Assembly (NCBI GenBank): GCA_963575745.1
Contig: CAUYUJ010020279.1
Span: forward strand, 96,388 to 160,387
DNA length: 64,000 nt
Direction: 5' to 3'
From: Prorocentrum cordatum
Taxonomy: Eukaryota; Sar; Dinophyceae; Prorocentrales; Prorocentraceae
Below are positions 43,819 through 53,845 of the stretch, piece after piece (position 1 is the first letter of the stretch; each line of letters starts with the position of its first letter). The notes beneath the pieces are model-generated. The model worked only from the letters and a program-made list of their open reading frames with translations. It did not search any database and was not told the DNA's origin. The position numbers were made by a program, and so were the translations under genes.

Positions 43819-44905
43819 AGTAGCCTACAAGGCAGATATGGGGCGGAGGCTACACGAGGGATTGGGGGGAGAAGATGGGATAATATGGAGTGAAACGAGA
43901 AGAGGGAGAGACGAGGAGGGAGGATGCTGATGAAAGCTTACATTCGGCCGTGTGCCCTCAAGAGTCCCCATCTGGGAGCGACGAGTGCGCGATGCAAAGC
44001 GACGCAGAAATACAGTACATAGCTCGCGGCGCGCAGAGGGGGGTCGAGGTGAGGGCATGGAGCCTGGGATGAAGAATCACAGAGACTGGTCCTGAACGGA
44101 GTTGGGCCTTGGGGCGGGACGAGGCGATGGTCTTGGAGCTCCTGCAGTCGAGTGTGATTAGGGAAGACACGCGAGAGGACACATCACCCTTCCGAGGGCA
44201 ACACTGCCATAGGAATGTAGAAGGTATGCGTCGCGAAACACAGGACACAAAGGAACCTGATTCGCAGGTTCGACCTGCCATCCAAGCCCGACTGTAAGGT
44301 GTCTCTCTGCAGTCTCAGAAGGCTGGCCTCGCCTCCACGCCCTGGTCTCTTCTGCGCGCCGCTGTGCATGGCGCACGCTCTGCGGAAAAACGGCCGCTGG
44401 GAAGTCGGGCTGTCTTCGGCGGTGGACAAACCTCCCTTTAGCAGACCTCCCCTCAGTGAAAACGGCCTGGGGCCGAAACCGACGGACCTGGACCCACAAA
44501 AGTGACGGCCGCCGACGCCCTCTCGCGACCCGAAAACGGCCGATCCCTTAATCGACGTGTCAGGGTAGGAGGTCTGTGCACCCCCGATGTCTACAGTGGG
44601 GGCTCGGCCACAAGAAACCTCCGCAAGAAACCCAGCCCTGAAATCCACGATTTGTCCGTTGAAAACCCAAATTTGTCGATCGATAGTCGTCCAGATCTTA
44701 TTGGGGGCACATAGAAATCCAAGAAACCCTGGGCACCCTGGCAAAATCCAACTGGTTTCTTGGCACACGCCCCCACTGTACTGGCCACGACGTCAGGAGG
44801 GGACACCCAGACCAGTGCAGAGCAGCCGGCACCACCGGACTCGAGCCAGTGGGCCGTGCTGCAGGGCACGGGGGAACAAAAGCAAGGCCCCGAAGGCCTC
44901 ACCGC
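43819..44905. other. No confident gene
   Basis: Frames on both strands of 44.18-44.77 kb are open, with unrecognised text (for example IWTTIDRQIWVFNGQIVDF on minus). No motif; possibly old coding DNA. Confidence 0.3.
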
Positions 44906-45039
44906 TTGCCATCGCTCGGACGTCCATTCCCTGTGCTTTTTTTCGGCTTCGTGCGGGTTTTTGTTTGCCCGACGATCCAGGATGCTCTCCTCCAGGGTCC
45001 TCGCCGAGAAAAAATATGCACAAGTCCGCGCGATGCCGG
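44906..45039 (+). mobile_element. F6 miniature element
   Basis: Left CTTGCCATCGCTCGGACG and right GTCCGCGCGATGCC inverted ends, T-rich core, GGTCCTCGCCGAGAAAAA before the right end. Confidence 0.8.
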
Positions 45040-45329
45040 GACCGAAGACTCGTCGGCCAATGCATGTCAGGATTGCAGAAACACTGAACAAGCATAAATT
45101 ATAAAGTGTCGATCGTCTGCGCGGGTTGCTTGGATCTTCGGGGGCGGCAAAGAGGGGGGTGTCCAAGAGGGGGGGGTGAAGATCATGACGGGCGGCATGT
45201 GCGCGGCCCAGCGTGGGGGCCGGGGACACGATGAAATAAGAGGGGGCGCCATGAAATCTGGGGAAATATCATGGCCCCCGCCATGATATCCACCCCCCCC
45301 TAGTCATCACCCCCCTCTTTTCCGCCCAC
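45040..45329. other. G-rich spacer
   Basis: Contains GAAATATCATGGCCCCCGCC, then CATGATATCC, and several G runs. No gene. Confidence 0.45.
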
Positions 45330-45440
45330 GAGATCTGCGCTGGACCCCCCCTCCCTGGCGCGTGGGCCCCGCTTGGCGCGGCGCCAGAGGCGCCGCCGGG
45401 GGGGGTCCCCGTGCCGACCCAGGCTGGCGGCGCGCGCAAG
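45330..45440 (+). mobile_element. F5 core fragment
   Basis: CCCTCCCTGGCGCGTGGGCC and GCGCGGCGCCAGAGGCGCCG modules of F5. Confidence 0.6.
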
Positions 45441-45448
45441 GGGGCAGG

Positions 45449-45636
45449 TTACTCCAGATTTCGTAATAAAGGGAGGGGGGTCTCATTTCGGGGGGGGTCT
45501 CTTCCAGGCTATCTTGGAGGGCCTGGGGGGGTCTGGGGACGATGTTTTGGAGGGTTCTCCCACGGGGGGGGGGGTCTGAAATGGCTCGTCTTGGAGGGTC
45601 CAGACCCCCTCCCTTTTATTACGAGATCTGGAGTAC
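45449..45636. mobile_element. F9 foldback element
   Basis: Left TTACTCCAGATTTCGTAATA then AAGGGAGGGGGGTCT; right AGACCCCCTCCCTTTTATTA then CGAGATCTGGAGTA. The arms are about 34 bp with few mismatches. Single copy in this window. Confidence 0.85.
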
Positions 45637-45804
45637 CAGCCTGGAACATATCCCTATCCCTATGCTGGGCACCTCCTCATCACGATGCCAATCTAGCTTC
45701 GGGATTCTCTTATCTTTTGAGGGCGGATCCCTGAGATTGTTGTCATCGCCCTTTGGTGTGTTCAATCTTAGGGACAGGGATACGGGATACGTGCGAGGCT
45801 GGTA
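45634..45804 (+). mobile_element. F7 miniature element
   Basis: TACCAGCCTGGAACATATCC at the left, GGATACGTGCGAGGCTGGTA at the right, inverted. Core matches 26,543-26,697. Confidence 0.9.
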
Positions 45805-45943
45805 AGTAGGGGGAGGGGGGAAGGCTTCTTTGAAGGAGCCTACTTGGGAAGGTGCGGGCCTTGCATCTGCAGATAAGGCTCGTGTCTTCTGAGAAGCAGG
45901 GGCGCTTCTGAGAAGCCTCCCACCCTCCCCCTGCCCCCCTTTC
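45805..45943. mobile_element. F8 foldback element
   Basis: GTAGGGGGAGGGGGGAAGGC, then TTCTTTGAAGG; right arm GCTTCTGAGAAGCCTCCC, then ACCCTCCCCCTGC. Related to 20,941-21,088. Confidence 0.85.
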
Positions 45944-46089
45944 TGCGACTGGCCGACCCAACAACATCTGCGCGGAGCTCCGAGAAGTTCTGGTCGTGCC
46001 GCTCTTCCTTCGAAGGCAGCTACCAAGACAAGGAAGCATCAGCTGCCGCCTCCGCACACGGCCCCGCGCTGCCGGCGCCAGACCCCCTC

Positions 46090-46145
46090 CCCGCCTCCTC
46101 CTCCTCCTCCTCCTCCTCCTCCTCCTTTTCCTTCTCCTCCTCCCC
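46090..46145 (+). repeat. (CTC)n microsatellite
   Basis: CTCCTC run with TTTTCCTTCTCC at its end. Confidence 0.9.
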
Positions 46146-46311
46146 GCCAGGGGGCCCGCCCCCCCCCCCGCACGGCCCGGCGCTGCCGACGTCGTGATGC
46201 TTGTCTCCGGCTTGGCATTACCGTCGTGTGTTTGCTCACGGCGCGAGGTGGCCTCCGAGGCCCGGCGAGGGCTCCCGGAGGCCGAGAATCGTAGAAGAAG
46301 ATGCGGGCCAT

Positions 46312-46490
46312 AGTCATATCCACATCCAGTGCGTCTTGGAGTCTTGGGCTCTCTTCCCCAGAAGCCGTAGACGCACTGGATTTGGATGAAACACTGGCTC
46401 CGAGCGGCTTGATTCTATCCATATCCAGTGCGCCTCGGCGTTGCGGCACCTCTTCCCGAAAAGCCCAAGACGCTCTGGATATGGATATCA
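46312..46490. repeat. Two adjacent foldback units (ATCCAGTGCG type)
   Basis: CATATCCACATCCAGTGCGTC (left arm) pairs with GACGCACTGGATTTGGATG at 46,367-46,386. TCCATATCCAGTGCGCC at 46,417 pairs with GACGCTCTGGATATGGATA near 46,470. Two hairpins of about 75 bp side by side. Confidence 0.75.
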
Positions 46491-46528
46491 GTACTGCCCG
46501 CAGAAGAGTAAACGCCACAGACATCAAC

Positions 46529-46598
46529 CCCAGGAAGCATTTAAGAACCCCCCCCTCCGGCAAATCGATAACCCTTTCCGCACCATCATCCATATCCG

Positions 46599-46651
<53 letters not shown>

Positions 46652-46793
46652 GCATCAGCATCAGCATCAGCATCAGCATCAGCATCAGCATCAGCATCAG
46701 CATCAGCATCAGCATCAGCATCAGCATCAGCATCAGCATCAGCATCATCATCATCATCATCATCATCAGCATCAGCATCAACATCAGCATCAG

Positions 46794-46836
<43 letters not shown>

Positions 46837-46947
46837 GTGTCCGGGTGCTACAGCTATCGTTCGGTTATTCCGGCCCTTCGGAATATCGAATAAAAAATGC
46901 GGTGCTACGATATCGCCAGGGGGTTTCTTAAATGCTTCCTGGGGTTA
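46529..46947. mobile_element. Foldback element enclosing a (CAT)n/(CAGCAT)n array
   Basis: Left arm AACCCCAGGAAGCATTTAAG then AACCCCCC; right arm GGGGGTTTCTTAAATGCTTC then CTGGGGTT. Inside, 46,597-46,837 is CAT repeat, then a long CAGCAT array, then CAT again. The Ser/Ala or Met/Leu frames are artefacts of the array. Confidence 0.85.
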
Positions 46948-47125
46948 CTCTTGGCGCTCCGCGGATCTCTTGGCCTCTGCGCGGGACGCCCCCCTCCCCG
47001 GCGCGCGGCGCGCGGCGCGCGCCAGGGGCGGCACCAGGGGCGGCGCCGCACGGGGGGGGACCCCGCGCGGGTCCGAGAAATCCGCGCGGAGTGCCAGAAG
47101 TCTGCGCTCGTGGCGCTCTTCTGAG
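46948..47125 (+). mobile_element. F5 GC-hairpin element, degenerate
   Basis: GGCGCTCCGCGGATCTCTTG, then GGCGCGCGCCAGGGGCGGC, then GGTCCGAGAAATCCGCGCGG, in the order of the intact copies at 49,854 and 50,520. Confidence 0.7.
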
Positions 47126-47474
47126 GAATGAAAAGCCGACCCCGCCCTGGCTTACAAGTGCGCGGTCTGTCAACCCTCCTGGGAACCCCCCAAGGCCTAG
47201 AGCCGCCACAGGACGCGGCACACCACGCAGATGTTCACCCTGGCAGCCCACAGGAGTTTCGGCGCACGGCGCATCGTGAGCCAGGGTAGGGGCGTTTTTT
47301 CTGCCCTTAACGTTTTTTCTGCGATTGTCGGTCGCAAATGAAAAAAACCAAGCCAAAAACCATTCGACTGCGAAGAACGTGCCATTCGCAAATGAAAAAA
47401 CCAAGCCAAAAACCATTCGATGACAAAGAATCATCGGGATTGAAACATATAGGAATCGTATAGTGGCTCATTAG
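47126..47474. other. No gene; 56-bp direct repeat
   Basis: GCAAATGAAAAAAACCAAGC then CAAAAACCATTCGA occurs at 47,334 and again at about 47,390. AACGTTTTTTCTGC is also doubled near 47,295-47,325. Confidence 0.5.
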
Positions 47475-47590
47475 GAAGGAAAGGCGCAGTCCTGACGAAA
47501 TTGGGCTCCTGGATGGGCGAAGTGGACATACTCATTCTTCGACATAATGCGAAACCTCCCGTCGGGATTCTTGCACAGCGCCAGGGGGGG
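47475..47590 (-). other. Possible exon fragment
   Basis: A minus frame reads LCKNPDGRFRIMSKNEYVHF, then AHPGAQFRQDCAFPS and a stop. It is short, with natural-looking composition, but has no family match and no visible partner exons. Confidence 0.2.
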
Positions 47591-47792
47591 GTCTGGGCGC
47601 ACCGCCCGCCGCCCACGGCCCGCAGGGCGCGCGCGAGCAGAGGCCACCGACCGGCGGCGGCCAGCAGAGCGCTCGGCGCTGCTTCCTCGCGGGGATGGCC
47701 TCCGTCTGTCCCCCCCTCGCGCCGCTGCGGCGGAGGCTCGCGTCGTGCCGCCGTCTCTCGGCGTCGGCTTCCGGCGCCGCTCAGTGCGCCCA

Positions 47793-48118
47793 GGGACACA
47801 CACACATAAATGCACACAAGTCTTAGGTCGGGCGTGTCCCCTGCAGGCGGATTTCGGACGAAGAACTGAAAGTCCCCAAAACACATAGCACAAATACTTC
47901 AATCTGGTCAAAAATCACCCCAGACTATTTTTAAACTATTTTTGAATATTCCTCCTGAAGAGGGACAGGCCCGACTTAACACAAATCCCAGGAATCCCCA
48001 CATAGTTTCCAATATCTTGTGGGTCTTCGTCTTCGCCACCCCTTCCAATGATCATGTTCCCATGTTTTCCTGGTAGTCGGCTATTCATTGCGTTTGTGTG
48101 CTTATGCCCCCCCCTGAT
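47793..48118 (+). mobile_element. F3 element split by a nested F1 element
   Basis: Left GGGACACACACACATAAATG then CACACAAGTC; right part CACAAATCCCAGGAATCCCC, CCCATGTTTTCC, GGCTATTCATTGCG, CCCCCCCTGA. Removing the F1 insert restores the F3 order seen at 12,370. Confidence 0.8.
47823..47979 (+). mobile_element. F1 element with 8-bp target duplication
   Basis: TTAGGTCGGGCGTGTCCCC left and GGGACAGGCCCGACTTAA right. Flanks CACAAGTC (47,815-47,822) and CACAAATC (47,980-47,987) match at 7 of 8 bases, and F3 copies elsewhere carry the site once. Confidence 0.9.
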
Positions 48119-48270
48119 CTGAAGGGCGGCGGACTCTGTAAGCACAGCCACTGCTCCTGGCCCTGGCCCCTCCTGGGCCCAGAAGCGGTGTGTACGCCCT
48201 CCGGGCTTGGCCAGGCAGACATATACACAGCTCCAGGGCACAGGATGGGCCTGGCCAGGGTCCGTGGATG
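48119..48270. other. Spacer
   Basis: GGCCTGGCCAGGGTCCGTGG at about 48,249 recurs as GACCTGGCCAGGTTCCGTGG near 48,480, on both sides of the F2 element. Confidence 0.5.
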
Positions 48271-48452
48271 CAGTCGGGGCTTTGACCCAAGGAACCCTAG
48301 GTAAGGACCGAGGCTTCTTTGTTTCATAAGCGAAAGAAATGTCGATTCCCCATCGAACATCACAAAGGAACACCAAAGGCGAACTGTAAAACAACGAAGG
48401 AACACTGCGCCCCTCCCAAACGAACAGGGTTTCTTCTTCAGCGCCCCGACTG
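48271..48452 (+). mobile_element. F2 miniature element
   Basis: CAGTCGGGGCTTTGACC left end and CAGCGCCCCGACTG right end. The flanking TA pair is not preserved. Confidence 0.8.
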
Positions 48453-48511
48453 TCTGCACCGCTCCTGCGGCCCAGGATGGACCTGGCCAGGTTCCGTGGA
48501 TATGTGGAACA

Positions 48512-48675
48512 CTCGTCGCCCGATACCGCGGGGATCGTTCCTTCTTGAACGATCAACTGTTTCCGCAACGTGATATCGTTCAACAACGTCCGACTCTTGG
48601 TCGCCAACGGCGTTCAACGTTCAATGCCGGCGGCGGGATCGCCGCCGGTCGACACGACGCGAACCTGCCGTAGCC
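48512..48675 (+). mobile_element. F4 miniature element
   Basis: GATACCGCGGGGATCGTTCC, TTCTTGAACGATCAACTG, then GGCGTTCAACGTTCAATGCC and right end GGTCGACACGACGCGAACC. The left terminus is decayed. Confidence 0.75.
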
Positions 48676-48788
48676 GCGTCGAATCCGCGTGAAATACATG
48701 CCATACATCAAAGCTGCGTCACATCCGCCTCGAATCTGAGTCGAATCTGCATCGAATCCACGTCACACCCGAGTTCGCCACGGTGCCA

Positions 48789-48871
48789 GGCGAGGATTTA
48801 TCCATAACCACCGCCGGCCGAAGTACCCGAAGACCGATAACCCAGGCGGTGGTTATGGACAAACCCTCGCC
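48789..48871. repeat. 27-bp inverted repeat (hairpin)
   Basis: GGCGAGGATTTATCCATAAC then CACCGCC is mirrored at 48,845-48,871 by GGCGGTGGTTATGGACAAAC then CCTCGCC, with two mismatches and a 29-bp loop. Confidence 0.85.
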
Positions 48872-49103
48872 TCGGACACTTGGAGGACAGACAACCATCC
48901 CCCGAACATGCGACATACAGAAGCATGGGACTCATCCCCTGTTCTGAAGGGGCAAGGATAAGGGGGACCAGCTCAGGGGTGGAAGGATCCACGTGGAATC
49001 GGCGATACGTCGCCGACCGATCGGCGATCAGGCCCCGATGGCCAATCCGCACGCTTCTGGGCGAGGTGGGACATCGGACCCCCCATCCGGAAGAACAGAA
49101 AAC

Positions 49104-49245
49104 ACCATAAACATAAACTGGCGCGCGGAGCGCGCCAGGGGCGGCGCCGACGGCGCCGCCAGGGGGGCCCCAGAGCGGGATCCAAGAACTCCGCGCGGAG
49201 CGCAACAAGTTTCTGCTTGTGGGGCCAATTCTCCGTCGACCATCG
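49104..49245 (+). mobile_element. F5 GC-hairpin element, degenerate
   Basis: ACCATAAACATAAACTGGCG at the left, CGCGCCAGGGGCGGCGCCG in the core, AAGAACTCCGCGCGGAGC at the right. Confidence 0.7.
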
Positions 49246-49318
49246 GCGACGAGTGGGCGAGAGGGGGTCGATGCGCTCCCACCGGAGCCTATCCCGTGGC
49301 AGTTGTCGGGTCAGACCT

Positions 49319-49481
49319 ATGGGTTCGACATGTCCTCCTACAGGCGGATTTGGGATGAAAACTAAAACATAAGCAACACATATTCACCAACAGTCAAACA
49401 ATGATTTGAATCAAATCGTCCCAATACTATGTTCTAAATATCCTTGAATATTTCTCCTGTAGATGGACAGGCCCGACTTGA
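49319..49481 (+). mobile_element. F1 miniature element
   Basis: GGGTTCGACATGTCCTCCTA left and TGTAGATGGACAGGCCCGAC right, AT-rich core. Confidence 0.8.
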
Positions 49482-49640
49482 TGGTAACTTTCGGGCCATG
49501 CCTCAAGCCCTTTGGGGCCGGGCACCCCAGGGCGCCTCTGGAGGCGAGATATGCAGGCTGCTGGAGAGCAGAGCCCGAGGCTGCAAGATCGCCGAGGACT
49601 GGCAGAAACGTCCGAAGAGCTCGAACCCCGAAACATCGTT

Positions 49641-49852
49641 TGGGCCAGAGGTGTCCTCCTACAGGCGCATGTTGGAGGAAGGATGAAACAGAATCCTCGA
49701 ATGCTCAAACATAAGGAGAGGTATTCGAAAAATGCCCCCACACGATTTCTGTGTATATACACGCACACACATATATATATATATGTATATGTATATGTAT
49801 ATGTAATTATACACATGACTTTTCCTCCTGGAGGAAAACATGCCCGACTTAA
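49641..49852 (+). mobile_element. F1 element expanded by a microsatellite
   Basis: GGTGTCCTCCTACAGGCGC left, GGAGGAAAACATGCCCGACT right. The core contains GAATGCTCAAACATAAGGAG and a (TG/TA)n run at 49,765-49,815. Confidence 0.75.
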
Positions 49853-49853
49853 A

Positions 49854-50050
49854 TAGGAGAACAACAAGTGACATAAGCATAACAACTCGGAGCTCCGCGC
49901 GGATTTCTCGGATCGGCGCCCCCTCCCTGGCGCGCGGAGCGCCCCAGGGGCGGCGCCGGAGGCGCCGCCAGGGGGACCCAGCGCCGATCCCAGAAAAATC
50001 CGCGCGGACCTCCGAGGTTTTATGCTCATGTCACTTTTTGTTCCCCTATG
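49854..50050. mobile_element. F5 GC-hairpin element, intact termini
   Basis: GAACAACAAGTGACATAAGC left; GCTCATGTCACTTTTTGTTC right, inverted. Inside are a second pair CTCCGCGCGGATTTCTCGG / AAAAATCCGCGCGGACCTCC and a GGCGCCGGAGGCGCC centre, so nearly the whole 195 bp folds. Confidence 0.9.
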
Positions 50051-50054
50051 AAAG

Positions 50055-50299
50055 CATCGCCCCCGAATGCTCAAACACAAGGAGAGGTATTCGAAAAATT
50101 GTCCCCACACGATGTATACATACATGCATATACACATATGTATACATACATATTTATACATCTACGTATATACATAAATATGTATATGTATATACATATA
50201 TATACATATATATATGTATATATATATATATATCGATATATCTATATATATATATATACACAGGACTTTGCCTCCTGGAGGAAGACATGCCCGACTTAA
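50055..50299 (+). mobile_element. Duplicated right half of an F1 element with (TA)n expansion
   Basis: GAATGCTCAAACACAAGGAG then AGGTATTCGAAAAATTG repeats 49,700-49,740. The TA/TATG run is longer (50,105-50,262) and the end GGAGGAAGACATGCCCGACT is the F1 right terminus. Confidence 0.8.
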
Positions 50300-50519
50300 A
50301 GCATCGCCTCCCCCCTGAGCCGGGCGCCCCCCCAAACGTTGCCCCCGAGACTCGCTCGCCTGCCTCACCATCGCGCTGGGGGCCGGCGTCTGCGCGCGCC
50401 GGCTCAGGGACTGCACCCGCCGGGCGAGCTCCGCGGCCTGCGCGCGGGCGGCCGCGCGCCGCGGCCGACGACGGCGCCGAGGCCGCCGGCGGCGACGGCC
50501 CCCAAAAATCGGAGGCGGC
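50300..50519. other. GC-rich spacer
   Basis: No gene; Arg/Ala/Gly frames only. Confidence 0.45.
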
Positions 50520-50702
50520 ACGAGTTCTAGGGGAACAAGAAGTGGCATAAACATAAGAACTCGGAGGTCCGCGCGGACTTCTCGGATCGGCGCTGGAGCC
50601 CCCTGGCGGCGCCGGAGGCGCCGCGATCCGAGAAATCCGAGATCCGAACAATCCGCGCGGACCTCCGAGTTTTTATGTTTATGCCACTTTTTGGTCCCCT
50701 CA
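50520..50702. mobile_element. F5 GC-hairpin element, intact termini
   Basis: GGGGAACAAGAAGTGGCATA then AACATAAGAACTCGGAGG left; right CCTCCGAGTTTTTATGTTTA then TGCCACTTTTTGGTCCCC. The inner GAGAAATCCG is partly duplicated. Confidence 0.9.
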
Positions 50703-50829
50703 TTTTGTTCACTCTCGGCCTCTACGGCCCGCCATCGGGCCCCAGGACCAGCAAGAGAGGGGACCCGGGGCGCGACAAGCTGCCCCCCAGAGCAGGGGGC
50801 GCGAGCCGAGGGCCGCGGAGTGAGCATAG

Positions 50830-51300
50830 CCTGGCGGTGGGCCCCGTCCATGTGAAGCGGCGAGTGTCGCGAGGCCACGATGAGTGCGAGTGGTTTGCCG
50901 GGAGGGGTGCGGTGCCGCCACGCGGACGCTGCCACTGGGGCCTTCCAACCAATTTCCCACGGGGACCGCCAAACGTGGGGAGGGGGGGCCGAAATGGACG
51001 CGGCTGCGCCGTGCGAGCCCTGCCACTGGGGTCTTCGGTCGAACCCACTACGGCGCCACGAAAAGTGCAAGGGATGCGCCAGTATGGGCGCGGTGCTGCT
51101 GTCGCCTTCGGTGAAGCTCGGTATGGGGCCACGAAACGTACGAGAGGTCTGCCGACATGGGCGCGGGGGCGTCATGCGCACCCTCCCGCTGGGGCCTTCG
51201 GTTGAGCTCCCAATGGGGCCACGAAGCGTGTGCGGGGGGTGCCAAAATGGACGCGGAGTCGCCGTGCGAACCCTGCCACTGGGGCTTTTGGAAACGTGTA
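50830..51300 (+). repeat. 76-85-bp tandem array (GGGGCCACGAAACG type), about 5 units
   Basis: GGCCACGA-type anchors at 50,871, 51,050, 51,126 and 51,213, plus a diverged one near 50,965, separated by CCCTGCCACTGGGG(C/T)CTTC-like text. The same family forms the 62,905-63,920 array. It begins where LINE C's RT stops. Confidence 0.85.
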
Positions 51301-51329
51301 ACTGGCGCGGATGGCCAAGTTGACCCTTG

Positions 51330-52930
51330 GCTGAAGCACACTTCGCACTCGCGCGTGCTCAACCCCCACCGTCGATAAGCCGCACTTGAGCAAGCGGCCC
51401 GCGTGCCCACGGCCCGCGACGAGGCCCGCGCCCAGGTGCAACCCAACCCGTGCGAACCTCCCCGTCCAGCACGATGCGCCTCTCATTCGCGCAGACGTGA
51501 AATCGCCCTCGGACGCCCCACTGCTGGACGATGGCGAGGCCGACGAATTCGCATGCTTTCCACAGGTCGATGGACATGGCCGTGGCCTCCTCTCCTCCTC
51601 TGCGACTACTCGGCTCGGGTCGCAGGGCTTGCCACCGCGCCGCCTCCTCCGCTGACCGACCCTGCCTCCCGAACGGCTGCCCGCTGAGCCCGCGTCGAAG
51701 CTCTCGCCCCGCCTCCTCGCCGCAGATTGTCGCACGCGGCTCTGCGGGCGGGGGTGCCACCCAAGCAGCCCTGTAGGCCTGATGCCTGCTTGTGGCTTGG
51801 GTGTCATGACCACCAGGGAGTCCGTGATCACACCAGGCCAGACTGCCATGTCCTCGCACTCGGGTAAGCCTTTGCGCGGGCCTCGGCGAACCTCCACGGC
51901 CCGAACATCAACGCAATTTCGACAAAATTGCACGCTGATTTCGGCCGCCCGGCTTCGCCGTCGTCGAGGCCTCTTCCCGAGATCGTCCAGAAAGCGTCCA
52001 AACGTCGCCCGGAAATCGACCAACTGCGACGACAGCTTCCCGACAACGCACAACCACAAATAATCGGAACTCCCTGAGGCCCCCATGAGGGACCACGCAG
52101 CCGCAAAGCATGCCGAAGTCGGTCAGCGCCTCCAGCATATTGTCGCCCAACCAAGCGACTTGCCTCGGGTTGGCGCGGCCGCTGCCCCCCCCAACTCGTA
52201 GCGGAAGTCTGGGCCGCCCTCCTCGCGTCCGCCATTGTTGGCCTCGGAACGGCCGTTCCGTTGTGGATCGCCGCTGCCGGCCGAAGCCTGCTGCCATCTC
52301 GCCGTGCCCGCTGGGCTCTCTCGTGCGCCAGAAATTGTCCGCGATGGCCCGTGCTCGGCACGCTGCCCGCTGGCTGGCGCATCGCCCGCCGCGTCGCCCG
52401 GGGCCCATCCGAGAGGGCCTCGCCAAACAGAGCGCGCCCCGCCGCCACCTTCGGCGACCGACTGGATCACCCATCCACTCCTGGACGCCTCTGCTGCGCC
52501 CGGCTGCACGCGGCGCTGCGCGCGCTTCCGCCACTGCCTTCGCCTCGTTGATCCACTTGTCCAGCGGCGCAAGCAACGGGCGCCGCGGCGCAGACTGCGC
52601 CCTTGGAGGCCAACTGATGCCCGACGGCCCAGCGACCCCCTTTCGCGGCCGAAAAACCTTGACACGCTGCGCCTCACTGCTGGAAAAAATACAACAAAAC
52701 AAAACAAACGGCCGCTGGCGGGCTAGAGTTCCGCGTCTGGTCGCGTTGGCACGGCGGGGGCACTGGTCTGAATATGCCGACGCAGTCCCCTGAGCAAGAC
52801 TCTCATGCTCGCCCCTACTCTTCGGCGCCTCTCCGGAAAAAGGGGGCCGATGGGGGCGAGGCGCCTTTGACGAGCGGCTTTTCCTCCACCCGGCGCCTCT
52901 ACGCATAGTTGCCTCGCCGCCCTGCACCTC
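51330..52930 (-). pseudogene. Pre-RT and reverse transcriptase of LINE C
   Basis: The pre-RT frame (52.6-52.1 kb) reads LDKWINEAKAVAEARAAPRA and ANPRQVAWLGDNMLEALTDF, the W...A-x-A and P-R...L-G-D segments of dinoflagellate LINEs. RT frames read DMAVWPGVITDSLVVMTPKP then QAGIRPTGLL (K-P-x-x-G-x-R-P motif), and TAMSIDLWKACEFV (motif A, Asp kept), then RRIVLDGEVRTGWV. About 180 bp at 51.9-52.08 kb do not fit and may be a small insertion. The Y-x-D-D region is absent because the element is cut at about 51.33 kb. Confidence 0.6.
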
Positions 52931-53629
52931 GCCCAGACTACAGGTCGCATGAGTCCACGGACTCGAGCTCGGAGACCTGCGCCCCCGCCCAGGAGGGGCA
53001 TTGCGTAGGGCGTGCAGGCAGCCCAGGCATCTGCCCTGTCGCTCGCAATGCTCAGCCCAGGCATCAACCCCTTAGCCTGCAGAGCCAGCCTGCCTAGAGC
53101 CCCCTCCGCCCCGCATCAGGGCGCCGCCGCCCCGCGCCATGGCGGGCGTGCCCTCCAGCGCCGCCGCCTCGCGCCACGTCTGCAACAGTGCCCGAAGAAC
53201 GCCCCCCCCGCCCCCCCCCCCCATGGCGGGCATCCCCACACTTGCTGCGCGTGCGCCCCGCACGTGGCTTCCTCGATGCGCCGCTCCATCGTGACCCTCG
53301 CCAGCGCACGCCCCCGGGCTCTGAATTTCATGGTCGTCGCGCGGTGCCCGATCACCCTGCCCACCCTCCTGACGCCGTGATGGGGGCATCCGCTCGTCTG
53401 GTCATCCCTTGCCTTCCATGCAGCTATGCGCTCCGCGGTGGGCCGCCTCCTCCCGCGCGTTCTGGTCGAACGCCACCAGCATGTCGAGGATCTAAGGTTT
53501 CTCCCCCTCCTGCTCAGCCCGGGGTTCCCCGCGAGTTCGCATATGTCTGGCGCGGCTGTAAGTGGGCCCACCCAATGTGAAAAACGCACGTCGCACGTCA
53601 CGCACCAGGTCCCCTTGAGGTCCCCCAGC
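52931..53629. other. Probable LINE C interior, poorly conserved
   Basis: A minus frame near 53.35-53.25 kb reads RATTMKFRARGRALARVTME then RRIEEATCGAHAQQVW. This resembles a segment seen near RTs in this element class, but the placement is uncertain. Confidence 0.35.
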
Positions 53630-53845
53630 TGGGAGCGGGATAAATGGGGTCGGAAGATCGCGCCGCATCGCCGATGCATCGGCGATGCATCGGTGATGCA
53701 GCTGCGATGCATCGCCGACGTCGGAGTTGCATCGGCGCCGTCGGCGCGAAGCAAATCGGGCCCCGTATCGAACCGCATCGGCGACGCATCGCCGATGCAT
53801 CGGCGATGCGGTGCGATCCTCCGACTCCATCTACTCCGACCACAT
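53630..53845. mobile_element. Foldback element of GATGCATCGG palindromes
   Basis: Left GGGGTCGGAAGATCGCGCC then GCATCGCCGATGCATCGG; right CCGATGCATCGGCGATGCGG then TGCGATCCTCCGACTCCAT. Multiple CGATGCATCG palindromes inside. Lies within LINE C. Confidence 0.8.

Noticed and set aside
46301-47131. 276-codon Ser/Ala-repeat frame
   Set aside because: It is produced by the CAT/CAGCAT array inside a foldback element.
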